Shown piece after piece: positions 22,530-31,700 of a stretch of DNA of 64,000 nt. The notes beneath the pieces are model-generated. The model did not search any database. It was not told the origin of the DNA and saw only the letters and a list, made by a program, of their open reading frames with translations. How positions within the stretch are numbered: position 1 is the stretch's first letter; each line of letters opens with the position of its first letter. The stretch covers positions 310,001 through 374,000 of the forward strand of contig NBIV01000014.1 of NCBI GenBank assembly GCA_003194525.1. The letters run 5' to 3'. The DNA is from Gracilariopsis chorda (taxonomy: Eukaryota > Rhodophyta > Florideophyceae > Gracilariales > Gracilariaceae). The position numbers were made by a program, and so were the translations under genes.

Positions 22530-22703
22530 GGAGAAGAAGGATGGTAAGGATGGTAAGGGAGGTTTTATGTTTGGTGTTCAAGAGTGTGGGTGCCACCCAG
22601 TGAGGCTGAGAGAACAGTTGGGCTCCAAACTTTGACAATTTGAAATTTGAAATCCACGAGATGGAAATATGTAAGTTAATTTGGGTTGCATGGGGGTGGG
22701 GCC

Positions 22704-22724
22704 GCTGGCCGCTACGCGGCCAGC
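22704..22724. terminator. Perfect GC hairpin after the coiled-coil gene
   Basis: GCTGGCCGC, a 3-base loop TAC, then GCGGCCAGC: a 9-bp stem without mismatch, 175 bases after the stop codon. It may act at the RNA 3' end or as a protein site. A partial copy lies in reverse near 19204, after the transposase gene. Confidence 0.4.
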
Positions 22725-22739
22725 GCCATTTCGAGCCCT

Positions 22740-22955
22740 CTAACTAGCGTTTAGTGAGCAAAGAACTTGCTCTAAACTTGAAACTAGCGAAGTGCGGTAC
22801 TAGGGACGGATGACAATAGAAAATATGAAAGAGTGATTTCCGAAAAATTTTTTTTTTTGCTTGCCAACCACCACGAACTAGCAGAATCTAGCGTTTTCGT
22901 AGTTTTTTTGAGTGATTGCCTAACAAACTTGCGATCTAGCACCCTTATCTAGCAT
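22740..22955. repeat. Subterminal CTAGC repeats at the right end of the CACTA-like element
   Basis: CTAGC occurs in ACTAGCG near 22744 and 22787, again near 22878 and 22888, and near 22935 and 22949, the last overlapping the inverted repeat. At the left end a GCTAG sits inside the inverted repeat and ACTAG occurs near 16108. Such crowded short motifs are transposase or accessory-protein sites in CACTA elements. Confidence 0.6.
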
Positions 22956-22971
22956 TCCGAGAACACCGACG
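22949..22971 (-). repeat. Right terminal inverted repeat of the CACTA-like element
   Basis: Reverse complement of the left end with one mismatch, ending AACACCGACG at 22971, followed by the duplicated CA. Confidence 0.9.
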
Positions 22972-22973
22972 CA

Positions 22974-23760
22974 TCTTACCCACGCCAGGGACGTTTTGAC
23001 GGTGTTCCGAGATGCGGGAACTACCCTCAAGTTAAGGAAGTGCGAGTGTTTCACCGATACAGTGAAGTATCTGGGACATATCATCTGTACATGAGGGTTA
23101 TTGATCGAGAAGGCTCGAGTGAAGTCACTCGTTAAGGCTAAGGAATCCTGCACTCAAACGGAACTCCACCCCTTTTTGGGGCTGGTCAACGTCTACTGAT
23201 GATTTATCCCGACCTTTTCGGATATTGCTGCAGCTTTGAACGCGTTGTTACGCAAAGGAAAAGCCCCCACAATTTTGGCAATTCACGCCCCAGAAATCGG
23301 AAGCGTTTAAGTCCTTAAAGGAGGCTGTCACGTCAGCACCTACCTTACCTTTACTCACACTAGGAATTGCGTACTCCGTGGACACGGAATCGAGCGACTA
23401 CAAAGTTGGTTGTGCTCTTTTCGAAACCACCCTAGAGAGGGACCGAAGGCCAATTGGTTATTGGTCACTCTCGCTCAATGTCCACGAGCGGAATTACTCC
23501 GTGTCGTAGAAAGAGTGTCTTGCCGTCGTGTGGGCGCTTTTCACCCTACTGCCCTATGTTATGGAGTTCATTTTACCGTATACACGGATCATTTCTCGTT
23601 GAAGTGGTTAACAAACATATCCGATCCCTCCGGCCCCCTTATGCGCTAGAGACTCCGACTTGCGGAATATATCTTCCAAGTCATATATCAAAAGGGTGCG
23701 CTCAACACCCAGGCCGACGCCTTATTGCGTTTACCCACCAATGGGAAAGCACTTCCAACG
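22974..23760 (+). pseudogene. End of reverse transcriptase and RNase H of element B
   Basis: Reading resumes with HARDVLTVFRDAGTTLKLRK and VKYLGHIIC, the thumb of reverse transcriptase, then HPFLGLVNVY, two TGA stops (where YRR would fit) and FIPTFSDIAAALNALLRKG. RNase H follows: YSVDTESSDYKVGCALF, NVHERNYSV, a TAG, KECLAVVWALFTLLPY and, in shifted frames, YTDHFSLKWL and ALNTQADALL. Several stops fit single C-to-T or G-to-A changes. Confidence 0.75.
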
Positions 23761-23934
23761 GAGGATGACGACATTCCATGCTTCATGGCTTGAAAACCGG
23801 ATGAGCTGGAGTGGAAGTTCGAGGAATGGCCAGAAGACTGGGATGACGATGCTGGCTTTGACAACTTACTCGCATCCAGCAAGACCCCTGAGAATCCCCT
23901 ACCGGGAAGTTTTCTACCAGTTTCACCCGAGGAA

Positions 23935-25204
23935 TTGATCCGAAGACAATTAGGTGACCTTTTCTGTATGAGGATTCGTGCCCGTCTAAACACTGTTGAA
24001 GACCTCCCTTTCGAGGAGAACGATAAGGGCTACCTCGTTCGGTTGGTAGAAGGTCGCCCACAGATTGTGGTAGCTCATTCCCTGCAGTCGCAAATGTTAC
24101 ATCTCTCGAACTATGCGAAGCTCAGTGGCCACGTAGGTGGGAGGAAGCTCTACAATCTCTGCGAAGGGCTTTTTACTGGCCCGCCATGGCGGTTGATTGC
24201 TACGCAACTGTGCGGTTTTGTACCGAATGCTCGAAGAACTGGGTGAAGCTCCACAGGACCGCGTAGAAAATGAAGTTATTCCCTGCTAGGGAGCCACTAG
24301 AGTCTATCGCAATCGATATTCTGGGACCTTTTCTCACTACGAAGAGAGCTAAGAAGTTTTTATTTGTGATCACCGATCGCTTTTCGAAGCTTGTTGGGAC
24401 TGTCCCTCTTTGCAGGATAAACACTTTCACGGCTGCCCAGAGTCTGGTAACGCACTAGATATTTCTTTACGGTCCTCCTGTGGTGCTCTCCGATAACGGA
24501 TGGCAGCTTTCGTCCAAGGTCTTCCAGGATGTTTGTCGCATCCTGGACGTGAAGAACTTGTTCACGACTGCCTACCATCCCCAGTGTAATGGGCAAGTCT
24601 AACGGTTCAACTGGACTTTGTTGGCCTCTTTCCGTTCCTACTTTGCTGATCACCCAAAAACTTTGGACTTGTATTCAGATGATTTAAAATCTGCTTACAA
24701 TACGCAAGTTCACCGGAGTACCGCAGTGTTGCCGTTCGAATTGGTTCTATCTTGTTCAACTCCGCCTGTGGCGTTGGAATCTCAAGCCATCGTGGACAAT
24801 TTCCCATCTGTGCGTCACTACCGCCAGGAATGGGAGCAATGGCTTACTAAACTGGTCCCCGCAGCGCCGAAGTCTACGGAACGCACACAAGCCGCGTACA
24901 AGCGGTATTTCGAGTTCGTCTACGAGATAATGCTCCCCGCATACGTGCTAATACCTACGTCTTTATACGTAAGCAATACTATAAAACGGAACGGGGGAAG
25001 CGTCACAAGCTTTTGTATGTGGCGGATGGACCATTCAAAGTGGTATCCGTTAGCCCCGACACTGTTGTAGTGGAAATGGGCAGGGCACGCCAGCGGATTT
25101 CCCGCGATTGTATTGTGCGTGCCCCTCCCCCCTTGTCTGAGGTCATCCTGGAAACAGGGAAACCCGTCTCTATGGACTCAGCAACGCCGGAAACCCCGGA
25201 CTAG
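23935..25204 (+). pseudogene. Integrase of element B with stops
   Basis: The zinc region has LHLSNYAKLSGHVGGRKLY. The core has ESIAIDILGPFLTTKRAKKFLFVITDRFSKLVGTVPL (first Asp), VVLSDNGWQLSSKVF (second Asp, intact) and TTAYHPQCNGQV, then TAA exactly where the third catalytic Glu is expected before RFNWTLLASF. Further stops lie at 24456 and near 24245, and a frame change near 24980. After 25013 the GPY/F-type region reads DGPFKVVSVSPDTVVVEM, a typical gypsy integrase C-terminal module. Confidence 0.8.
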
Positions 25205-25257
25205 ATCGACTGGTTACTGTACCACACCCTACTCGGGGCCTCTCAGATTTACGGACT

Positions 25258-26772
25258 TTGTCGGAACCCCCAGCTTGGCCGGATCGTTCAGGTCCAAACG
25301 GACCTTTCTCTACTCCTAACACTACCGTCCCTTTGGCGTGCATTTACACCCGCCATGCGGGATATCCTACTATTACTCCCCTTACTCCGTCTAAGGAGGG
25401 GGAGGGGATCTATCGCCAAGCTGGAAATTTATTACCGTCGCAACGGGATTTGAGCCGTGAAACACGGAATGTCGATGAAGCCTCACAATCCCCCACACAG
25501 GGTTCCGGAACGACGCAGTTACACCGTATGATACGGGAGAGTGGACCGACATCGCAGTCCGTACCCCTGAACGAGGGCAATTCCCTGAATCAGGATAGTG
25601 ATATCATTTCGCAGACCCCTCACCAGGGTGTAGTCGCAGAACCGTCGTCGGCGGAATTTCCCACCAAAACGGATTCCTCAGCACCATCCACACCGCTGGT
25701 AGCAGGCAACGCACACCTTGGAAAACCAGCAACGCTGGAAAGTGAAAAGACCCTCTTGAGGGAGGAAGTCAGGAATGCACATCTTGCAACTCAAGTCCCT
25801 GGCTCTACAGCTCCGGACTTTAGAACCGTTCATAACGGAAATGTTGTCCGAACTTCGGAGATAGAAGTGCCAAAGTCTCCGCGCAATCAAGGTAATATAC
25901 CGAGCGTCTCGGAAAAATCCGGCGTCGTCACCAGGGTTAAACCGGTCGTCCCGGATGATGCACCTCTTGAGGAAGAGATCACACCTCAGTTAGAGGCAAA
26001 GTCCTCGAACAGGGTTTCCACTGCGCCAGCTGTCCACGCCCTATCAGGGAGTTTGAAGCAACACACCGGAGCACCGGAAGTAACCGCCGGATACCGGGTG
26101 CCAACACAGCAGTGCACGGCTCAGCCGGACAGTGTAAGGCCCAAGCCAAGGGAGGCGGAACGCAAGGAGGTGGTTCAGAGCCACATGCCGTGGGAGTCAC
26201 GTGAACGCACAAAGATTTTGCGCCCCGCACCAATCACCGCGCGACGCGGAAAGCCTCACCAGGGAGTGACCTCCACAACTTTGCCAAAGCGGCAAGATGC
26301 CCGCAAGCTCGCGGTTCGACCGCACTACCGTCAACATGGGACGGAGGACCCCCGCAGACTAGCGGTACGACCCAATTAACGCGGTACGCGGCAACCGTTC
26401 CACGAAGACACCCTTTTGAGGGATATTATTCCGCACTCTGCGCCGCATCCTCCGATCGAAGCCCGCACGTTGCATTCTGACGCACCCCTGAGGGGAAATA
26501 TCCCGTCCATTGGACAGCCCCTGACAAGCGAGGTCACCATAACACGGCAAGGACGGCAAGTCTACAAACAAGAGTTTGTGATTGACAGAATCGTCGGGCA
26601 TACCTGGAATCAAGAAGGTATCCTAAGATACTGCGTCCATTGGTACGGATATGACCTAAGCTGGGACACCATGGAACACATCAAACACCTTCCGCGTTCA
26701 AAGGTGGTCCAATATCACAGCAGTGCGGGTACCGCAAATCCAGCTACGCTGTGCAACCCCCAAGTAGGATAG
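25258..26772 (+). pseudogene. Pro/Thr-rich linker and chromodomain of element B
   Basis: A 373-residue open frame (25258-26379), rich in T, P, S, E and R, with low-complexity repeats such as PRRLAVRP near its end. It is followed by a stop and, from 26416, a second frame ending in a chromodomain: VYKQEFVIDRIVGHTWNQEG, LRYCVHWYGYDLSWDTMEHIKHLPRSK. The aromatic positions and the W..YG...WEP-like core (WYGYDLSWDTMEH) are present. Chromodomains of Ty3/gypsy chromoviruses steer integration to marked chromatin. Confidence 0.75.
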
Positions 26773-27062
26773 AAATGCCGCAAAGTCGAGGAACGTAGGA
26801 AAGAAGAGTAAACCCCCTCTTGATTGTACTCCGTCAAGGACAAGAATGAAAGAGAGAACGCCGTTCTAAACGGGAAAGTTTACTCAGGAGCCTCGCAATC
26901 CTGTGTGATGCTAAGCTACATTACTGGCTAAGCCAGCGAGAGATACCAGGATACTGGATTAGAGGTTCAACCCCTTCCCATCGTCCGGGGCGTGACCACC
27001 AGCAACGCGGTAAACCAGAGAATCCGCCATCGCAGTAACGTCACCCGAAAACTGGGCAGCGC
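26773..27062. other. Spacer between sense pol and antisense region of element B
   Basis: 290 bases between the chromodomain stop and the end of the antisense frame. I see no open frame or repeat here. Confidence 0.5.
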
Positions 27063-28431
27063 TTAAATCCGCACCGTAGAGGAAGCGGGCAATGACATCG
27101 CTTTCATTGACAGTACCCCGCTGGGAAGTGAAAGACCCGCGCTAGCCATCGGAGGACTGGGAACCAGAGGCACCCCCTCGGGGGACTCGTCCACGACCAT
27201 GTCGGCCACATCTAGTGCCATGTCCCCCGGCTCTTCCGGTTCGTTATCGACCATCGGATCATCCCCGCTATACGTGCGGTAGTAATCGTCGAAGTCGACG
27301 TACCCAATCGGGTGGTCATCCGGCACGTGCCGCAGTGCGTCGGGGAGCTCCCTCGCCTCCTCGGAGGAAATCTCTCGGAACTCCCAGGGATTGAAGTAGA
27401 TGAAATCCCCCCGTGAGGGCGGTGTTTCTACCAACACCCAGAACACCGGTACCGCCACCACCGCCGTTAAGCTGACCACTCTGTCCCAGCGGGACCTCGC
27501 TCCGGTCCATACTGTCGATCAAATAAAGTAATTGGAGTACTTTGTCATTGTTGGCAATATTCCCAAGGGGAAAACAGAGGTCCAGGTTGCGAATAGCGGC
27601 CCGCACACGCGGCTGGAAGAAGCACAGTTGATACTGGTCAGAAACCTCAACGAGGATATACGCCGCAGAGTGGGCAGCCCACTCGGTTACCATTACCGAC
27701 CAAAGCCCCGACCGGGGATCATGAATCAAAAAAAGAAACCGGGGCACGTGAGTGCCGGCGGGAGCTCAACGTAGCAACCTCAGCAGGCCTCATGGAACCT
27801 CCACCACTCGAAGAGTGCGACGTACCGACCCTGTCGTTGAGGCGGAGCAATCCGCTCAATCTCCACGTTTTGATACGGCACAAACTACCCGAATCGGAAT
27901 CGCCAGCGCCGTTCGTAACGGATGAGGGTTTGGAGGAAGTTGGACCGGGACTGCCGGGGAAGGTACCGGAGTTCAGCCCGAAGTATCGGCAGTTCCGAAC
28001 ACAGGGCTTCTTGCCGCGCAGCGGGAAAGTTCCTCCACGCGAGGGTTTCGAGGCTGGCCAGGTGTTCACCGTAACCGAATTTAATGCGCTTGCAGAGTAG
28101 ACTGACGTCGAAGCCAGAGCTGGTAGGAACCGAGAATTTGAAGATCGCCTGGCTCTGCCGATGACATGCGATCCGCACCGGTGCTGCATGAGCTGCAGTC
28201 GTAGATTCTCCCCAGTTTCTTCGGATATAGTGCACCAGGATGGCGATTCGATGCCGCCAGTCCCACAAAGTGTCAACAAGGCCGGGTAGGTCTTCGGGCT
28301 GGGTACCGGAACCATCTGCGTAGGCCGAAACCAAATCCTCGTCGAGAGCAGCGATGGGATGGAGCCACGGTGAAAGCCGGAACCAAGAGGCGTGACTCCG
28401 ATTCATTGGATATAAGCCTACGAGGGCATTA

Positions 28432-28459
28432 CAGTCTATACTCATGAATAGCGCACCCC
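28432..28459 (+). repeat. Left inverted repeat of the Tigger element
   Basis: Starts CAGTCTATA and continues with the 17-mer shared with the right end. Confidence 0.85.
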
Positions 28460-28571
28460 CATGCCAAACAGCATTATTGTGCGCTAAATCGAATGTGCGA
28501 TATCAAAAGAGCACTAAACAGGGATCCATTATGATCCTTTACGAAGCCGTAAAATGTTCCGTAACCAATGT

Positions 28572-30308
28572 CTAACGCCTACGCCGCTTGAGTCCCTCAT
28601 TATACACGTCATACAAAACTCGCTTCGCCTTGCGCAGGTAATACAAAGCTTCATCAACACCTGCCTGCTCAAAGTACTCCTCGGAGTCGTGGAAGGCCCG
28701 TCCAACATCAGCCATGGACGTTACATGGGGCGCCCTCTGCGATGAGACTTCTTCATCATCTTCACTCGAGGCGCCACCGCTAACTGCATCTCCCTCTTTT
28801 TGTGACCCACTGTCGTCGTAAAGAGAATCAAGATAGTCATTAACCATAGCTTCCTTAACTTCTAAATCATCTTCAATAGAAACCCATTTGCTCACATACT
28901 CTGCATCTTCAGTTTCTAAACCGTTCAAATCGGTAGCGATATCAGAAGCAGGGTAGGCAGCCAACTTCAAACTAGACAACAATGTGCAGAGTTCTCTCAC
29001 TTCAGCATCGCCAGCTGCGTGATCTATGCGATCTCTTTTTCAGTGCTCTCCAACGATTTCAGCTTGCATGCATCTTGGCAAGATGTCCGCCTTTGTCCAA
29101 CACCTCGCTACAGTCCTCGATGATACACTTTCCCATGCAGAGCGAAGCAGCTCGGTGACCTCCAACATATGTGGATCGTGTCCTTCATCCAGGCCTTTCA
29201 TACTCGGTCTCATATTCTTTGCAGCTTGTCGTAGCTCCTTGTTGTCCTCTACAGTACTTAATATCTTCCGTAAGAGCTTGGATTTGTACTTCGCCTTCAG
29301 GGTAGCTATCACGCCCATATCCATGGGCTGAAATAGAGAGGTACAATTAGGTGGGAGGGTGAATATTGTAACCTGACCACTAACATCCAGAACATCTGTC
29401 GCGTGCGGACCACAGTTGTCCATCACAAGCGCCACTTTCTTGGACGTATATCTTCTCACATAGGGCATAAACACTTCTAGAAACCATCTCCGATACGTTA
29501 CAGAATCTGACCAGGCGTTCTTCTGACTGAAGTAGTTCACTGTGGTTTCTCCTTTCCGGAAGCAACGAGGATTTTTGGCGGCTCCAATGATAGCCAGCTG
29601 CACTTTGTGTATTCCGGTAGAATCCGTGCACACATAGACGGACACGCGTGCTTTGGCCTTCATGTCCTTGGTTCCCCGCAAGCGCTTCCGGTCTTCACTT
29701 GCCAGGACGTACGTTCTCTTCGGAAAAAGCTTGAAGAAAAGGCCGGTCTCGTCCATATTGAAGATACAATCAGCGTCAAAATCATTGAGTTGTTCCCTTA
29801 ACCTGCTTATGCCCGTTGCGACGATACTGAGCGGTACGCTCCCAGCCTCGCCATGCAGGCGAATAGACCTCATGGCGTGCCGCCTCGTAAATCCCAGCAC
29901 CCAATTGTTTGAAGCTTGGAAAGAAACCAATTCTTCCTTCTCTTTTTCAGTCTGTACCGATTCGATGAGGCTGTCCCTGATATCAATTGCTTTGCATTGT
30001 AATGTGACTGCAGAGATTGGCAACTTAGCCGATCGGGCAATGTGAACAAACTCATAGAGACGGTGTTCAATATTTAGGAATCTTGGCACGTGGAAAGACT
30101 TTCGGGATGCGTTGTTTGTTGTGTGCAGGGCATTCTCAATGGTCTCACGTTGTGCCTTGATCTGGCAGATCGTCCTTCGCGAGCAAGCGAAATCGTTTTG
30201 TAGCTGTGAATGACTGGGGCCCTGTTTGAGACGTCGCAGTACTTCAGCTTTCTGCGAGAGAGTTAAGCGTGTGCGGTGAAGCTTTGGGGTTGTGGAGGTG
30301 ATGTCCAT
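28572..30308 (-). pseudogene. pogo/Tigger transposase with one in-frame TGA
   Basis: Starts MDITSTTPKLHRTRLTLSQKAE. Residues 10-55 form a CENP-B-type helix-turn-helix and about 75-150 the second DNA-binding module (NWVLGFTRRHAMRSIR). The DDE_1 domain follows with FNMDETGLFF (D186), ALVMDNCGPHA (D297) and SLFQPMDMGV (D330), giving a complete DDD triad. After 422 residues a single TGA (29040-29042) interrupts, and the same frame then continues for about 155 residues, to 28572, with an acidic tail (DDSGSQKEGD, SSEDDEEVSS) and a basic end (GLKRRRR). The catalytic core is undamaged, so the loss may be recent, or the stop may simply mark a functional shorter protein. Confidence 0.88.
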
Positions 30309-30462
30309 GGCTGATTTGTGCGACTAGTTGAGTTTGATCGCGGCTTGCACCTCTCCGAACATGACCAGCGTGTTCTGCCTTGCCAAGGGGATATACGTGT
30401 ACACGTGGCAACATCTGTGACAAGCCCCCTTTATGTGCGCTATCTCGTCAGTGCACTAGAAA

Positions 30463-30491
30463 AAGGTGCGCTATTCATGAGACACCCCCTG
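30463..30491 (-). repeat. Right inverted repeat of the Tigger element
   Basis: Reverse complement starts CAGGGGGTGT and continues with the same 17-mer as the left end; one base longer than the left repeat. Confidence 0.85.
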
Positions 30492-30891
30492 TATAATAAG
30501 GCCAAGTCGCCACTGGGATCAGTCTGGAAAGAGCCACCTCTGGCGGAAGATGGAATCCATGCTGAGACGCTGCCCCAATGTTGGCTGACTGTGCCGGAGT
30601 TCGCCTCCCTTGTGGCAAGGGTACCGACCGGAAACCAGTTGTGAAGCTCCAGACTTGAGTCGTTCTTGGAGGCTAGTTGTTGTTGTTGTTCATATTCCCT
30701 TTCGAAAAGGTGTGATCTGACTGAGTTGAGTAGGAAGAGGAGGAGCTGGCACTTGTGGAAGGCTGGTTCGCTGCTTTTGCAGGAGGTTGTTTCTCTGAGG
30801 CAGAGGTTGGACCCGGTGACCCGGAAAGGTTTGGAGTTTATCACCCATTTTCCGCTGGGATTCGCCCACGTTCGCAGTTGCTTTCCCAACT

Positions 30892-30904
30892 AAGGAGGGG
30901 GATA
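30892..30904 (+). other. Polypurine tract of element B
   Basis: AAGGAGGGGGATA directly precedes the 3' LTR at 30905. Confidence 0.75.
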
Positions 30905-31700
30905 TGAAGTGCAATGCCCTCAGGGAGGGTTTCTTGGTACTTGGTTGATTTCCCGAATGTTTCGGTAATGTATTCATTGCATGTACTATGAGTACTAATA
31001 ATGGGTTTGAAACATGGGAAACGGAAGAGTCAATTGGCGGTTGGCCACAGTAGTGGGCATGAACCACCAAAGTGGAGTAATTTAGTTAATTCTATATGTT
31101 ATTTTTACACCCCTTTCTGGGATGGTTATTAGTTAGTGCGGCGGAGAGTTGCTGCCACACCAGTAAACCTTCCCCAAGAAGGGACCGCAACCTGGGGAAT
31201 TGGCTCTAGATCTCACCGCCTTCGTGTGTTCTCTACTTCTCCTGGGAGGGAAGCACCGTAGCATAAGGAAAGTCTAACCCCATTTCCTATCTAAACGACC
31301 CGAGTATTCGGATTGATATTCCAACTGTCTCGGTGTTCGCCTTGCATAAGGTTTATTTACCGGCACTGCCGTTAGTCTTCGTCACGACACTCGTAACCCA
31401 GCTCCCCCTTGTTTTTCCCTTTACAAGGTGGCTTTCCCGCTACCCACGGCTCGTGTTCGCACGTGCCACTAACGGGGAGACGTCACCTCTCTAGAAGACG
31501 ACCACCCCCATACACCGCTCTTGCGGATACCTGATTCTTGTCTCAACTTCCCTGCGCAAGTCGCAACGGGTCGCCTCGGCCTTACAACCTGACATAGTCG
31601 TGACACTCCTGGGAGGGCTCTTCCCAACTGGGCTCACCTCTAACGAAGAAAGATGCCGAACATCTTTCGGTGCACTCCCGCTTCCTGGCATTGCACTACA
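30905..31700 (+). repeat. 3' LTR of element B
   Basis: 796 bases starting TGAAGTGCAATGCC and ending GGCATTGCACTACA, followed by the CCAGG duplication. Confidence 0.9.

Larger units (their letters stand above)
15957..22971 (+). mobile_element. CACTA/Plavaka-like DNA transposon with four open frames
   Basis: A 7,015-bp element with 23-bp terminal inverted repeats that differ at one base, starting CGTCGGTGTT at each end. CA stands on both sides (15955-15956 and 22972-22973), a 2-bp duplication. Removing the insert and one CA restores the reading frame of the host reverse transcriptase. Inside are a 929-residue transposase, a 106-residue minus-strand frame, a 398-residue membrane protein and a 252-residue coiled-coil protein. 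None of the four frames has an internal stop, in contrast to the retroelement around them. CTAGC motifs crowd the right end, as subterminal repeats do in CACTA elements. The tips do not read CACTA, so the family call rests on the transposase. Confidence 0.85.
28432..30491 (-). mobile_element. pogo/Tigger-type Tc1-mariner transposon
   Basis: A 2,060-bp element with CAG...CTG tips and TA on both sides (28430-28431 and 30492-30493), the standard duplication of this superfamily. The inverted repeats share the perfect 17-mer CTCATGAATAGCGCACC, 9-13 bases in from each tip. A second motif, TAGCGCAC, recurs near both ends. It carries one transposase gene on the minus strand and sits inside the antisense region of element B. 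Confidence 0.92.
27063..30889 (-). pseudogene. Antisense reading region between pol and 3' LTR of element B
   Basis: Minus-strand pieces at 30889-30492, 28445-27885, 27747-27316 and 27479-27063, with the Tigger element 28432-30491 inserted between the first two. The terminal part has SSEEARELPDALRHVPDDHPIGYVDFDDYYRTYSGDD, then MALDVADMVVDESPEG and a Pro/Ser tail. The matching area of element A has SAEEAKAVLDYN, DDDQRAYVAF, VGMDVLPMEEDAIAP and a Pro/Ser/Ala tail, so the two look related though diverged. Orientation, position next to the LTR and tail-to-tail placement with pol are the same in both. Additional antisense frames in this place are known in plant Tat-lineage elements. I recognise no domain. 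Confidence 0.45.
11177..31700 (+). mobile_element. Ty3/gypsy chromodomain retrotransposon B with nested insertions
   Basis: Two LTRs of the same family (11177-11954 and 30905-31700) bound a plus-strand gag-protease-RT-RNase H-integrase-chromodomain series and an antisense reading region. A perfect 5-bp duplication, CCAGG at 11172-11176 and 31701-31705, shows a single insertion event into element C. After subtracting the CACTA-like insert (7.0 kb) and the Tigger insert (2.06 kb) the element is about 11.4 kb, long for the superfamily. All sense genes carry stops or frame changes, so it is no longer active. The LTRs differ at many sites, so the insertion is not recent. Confidence 0.9.
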
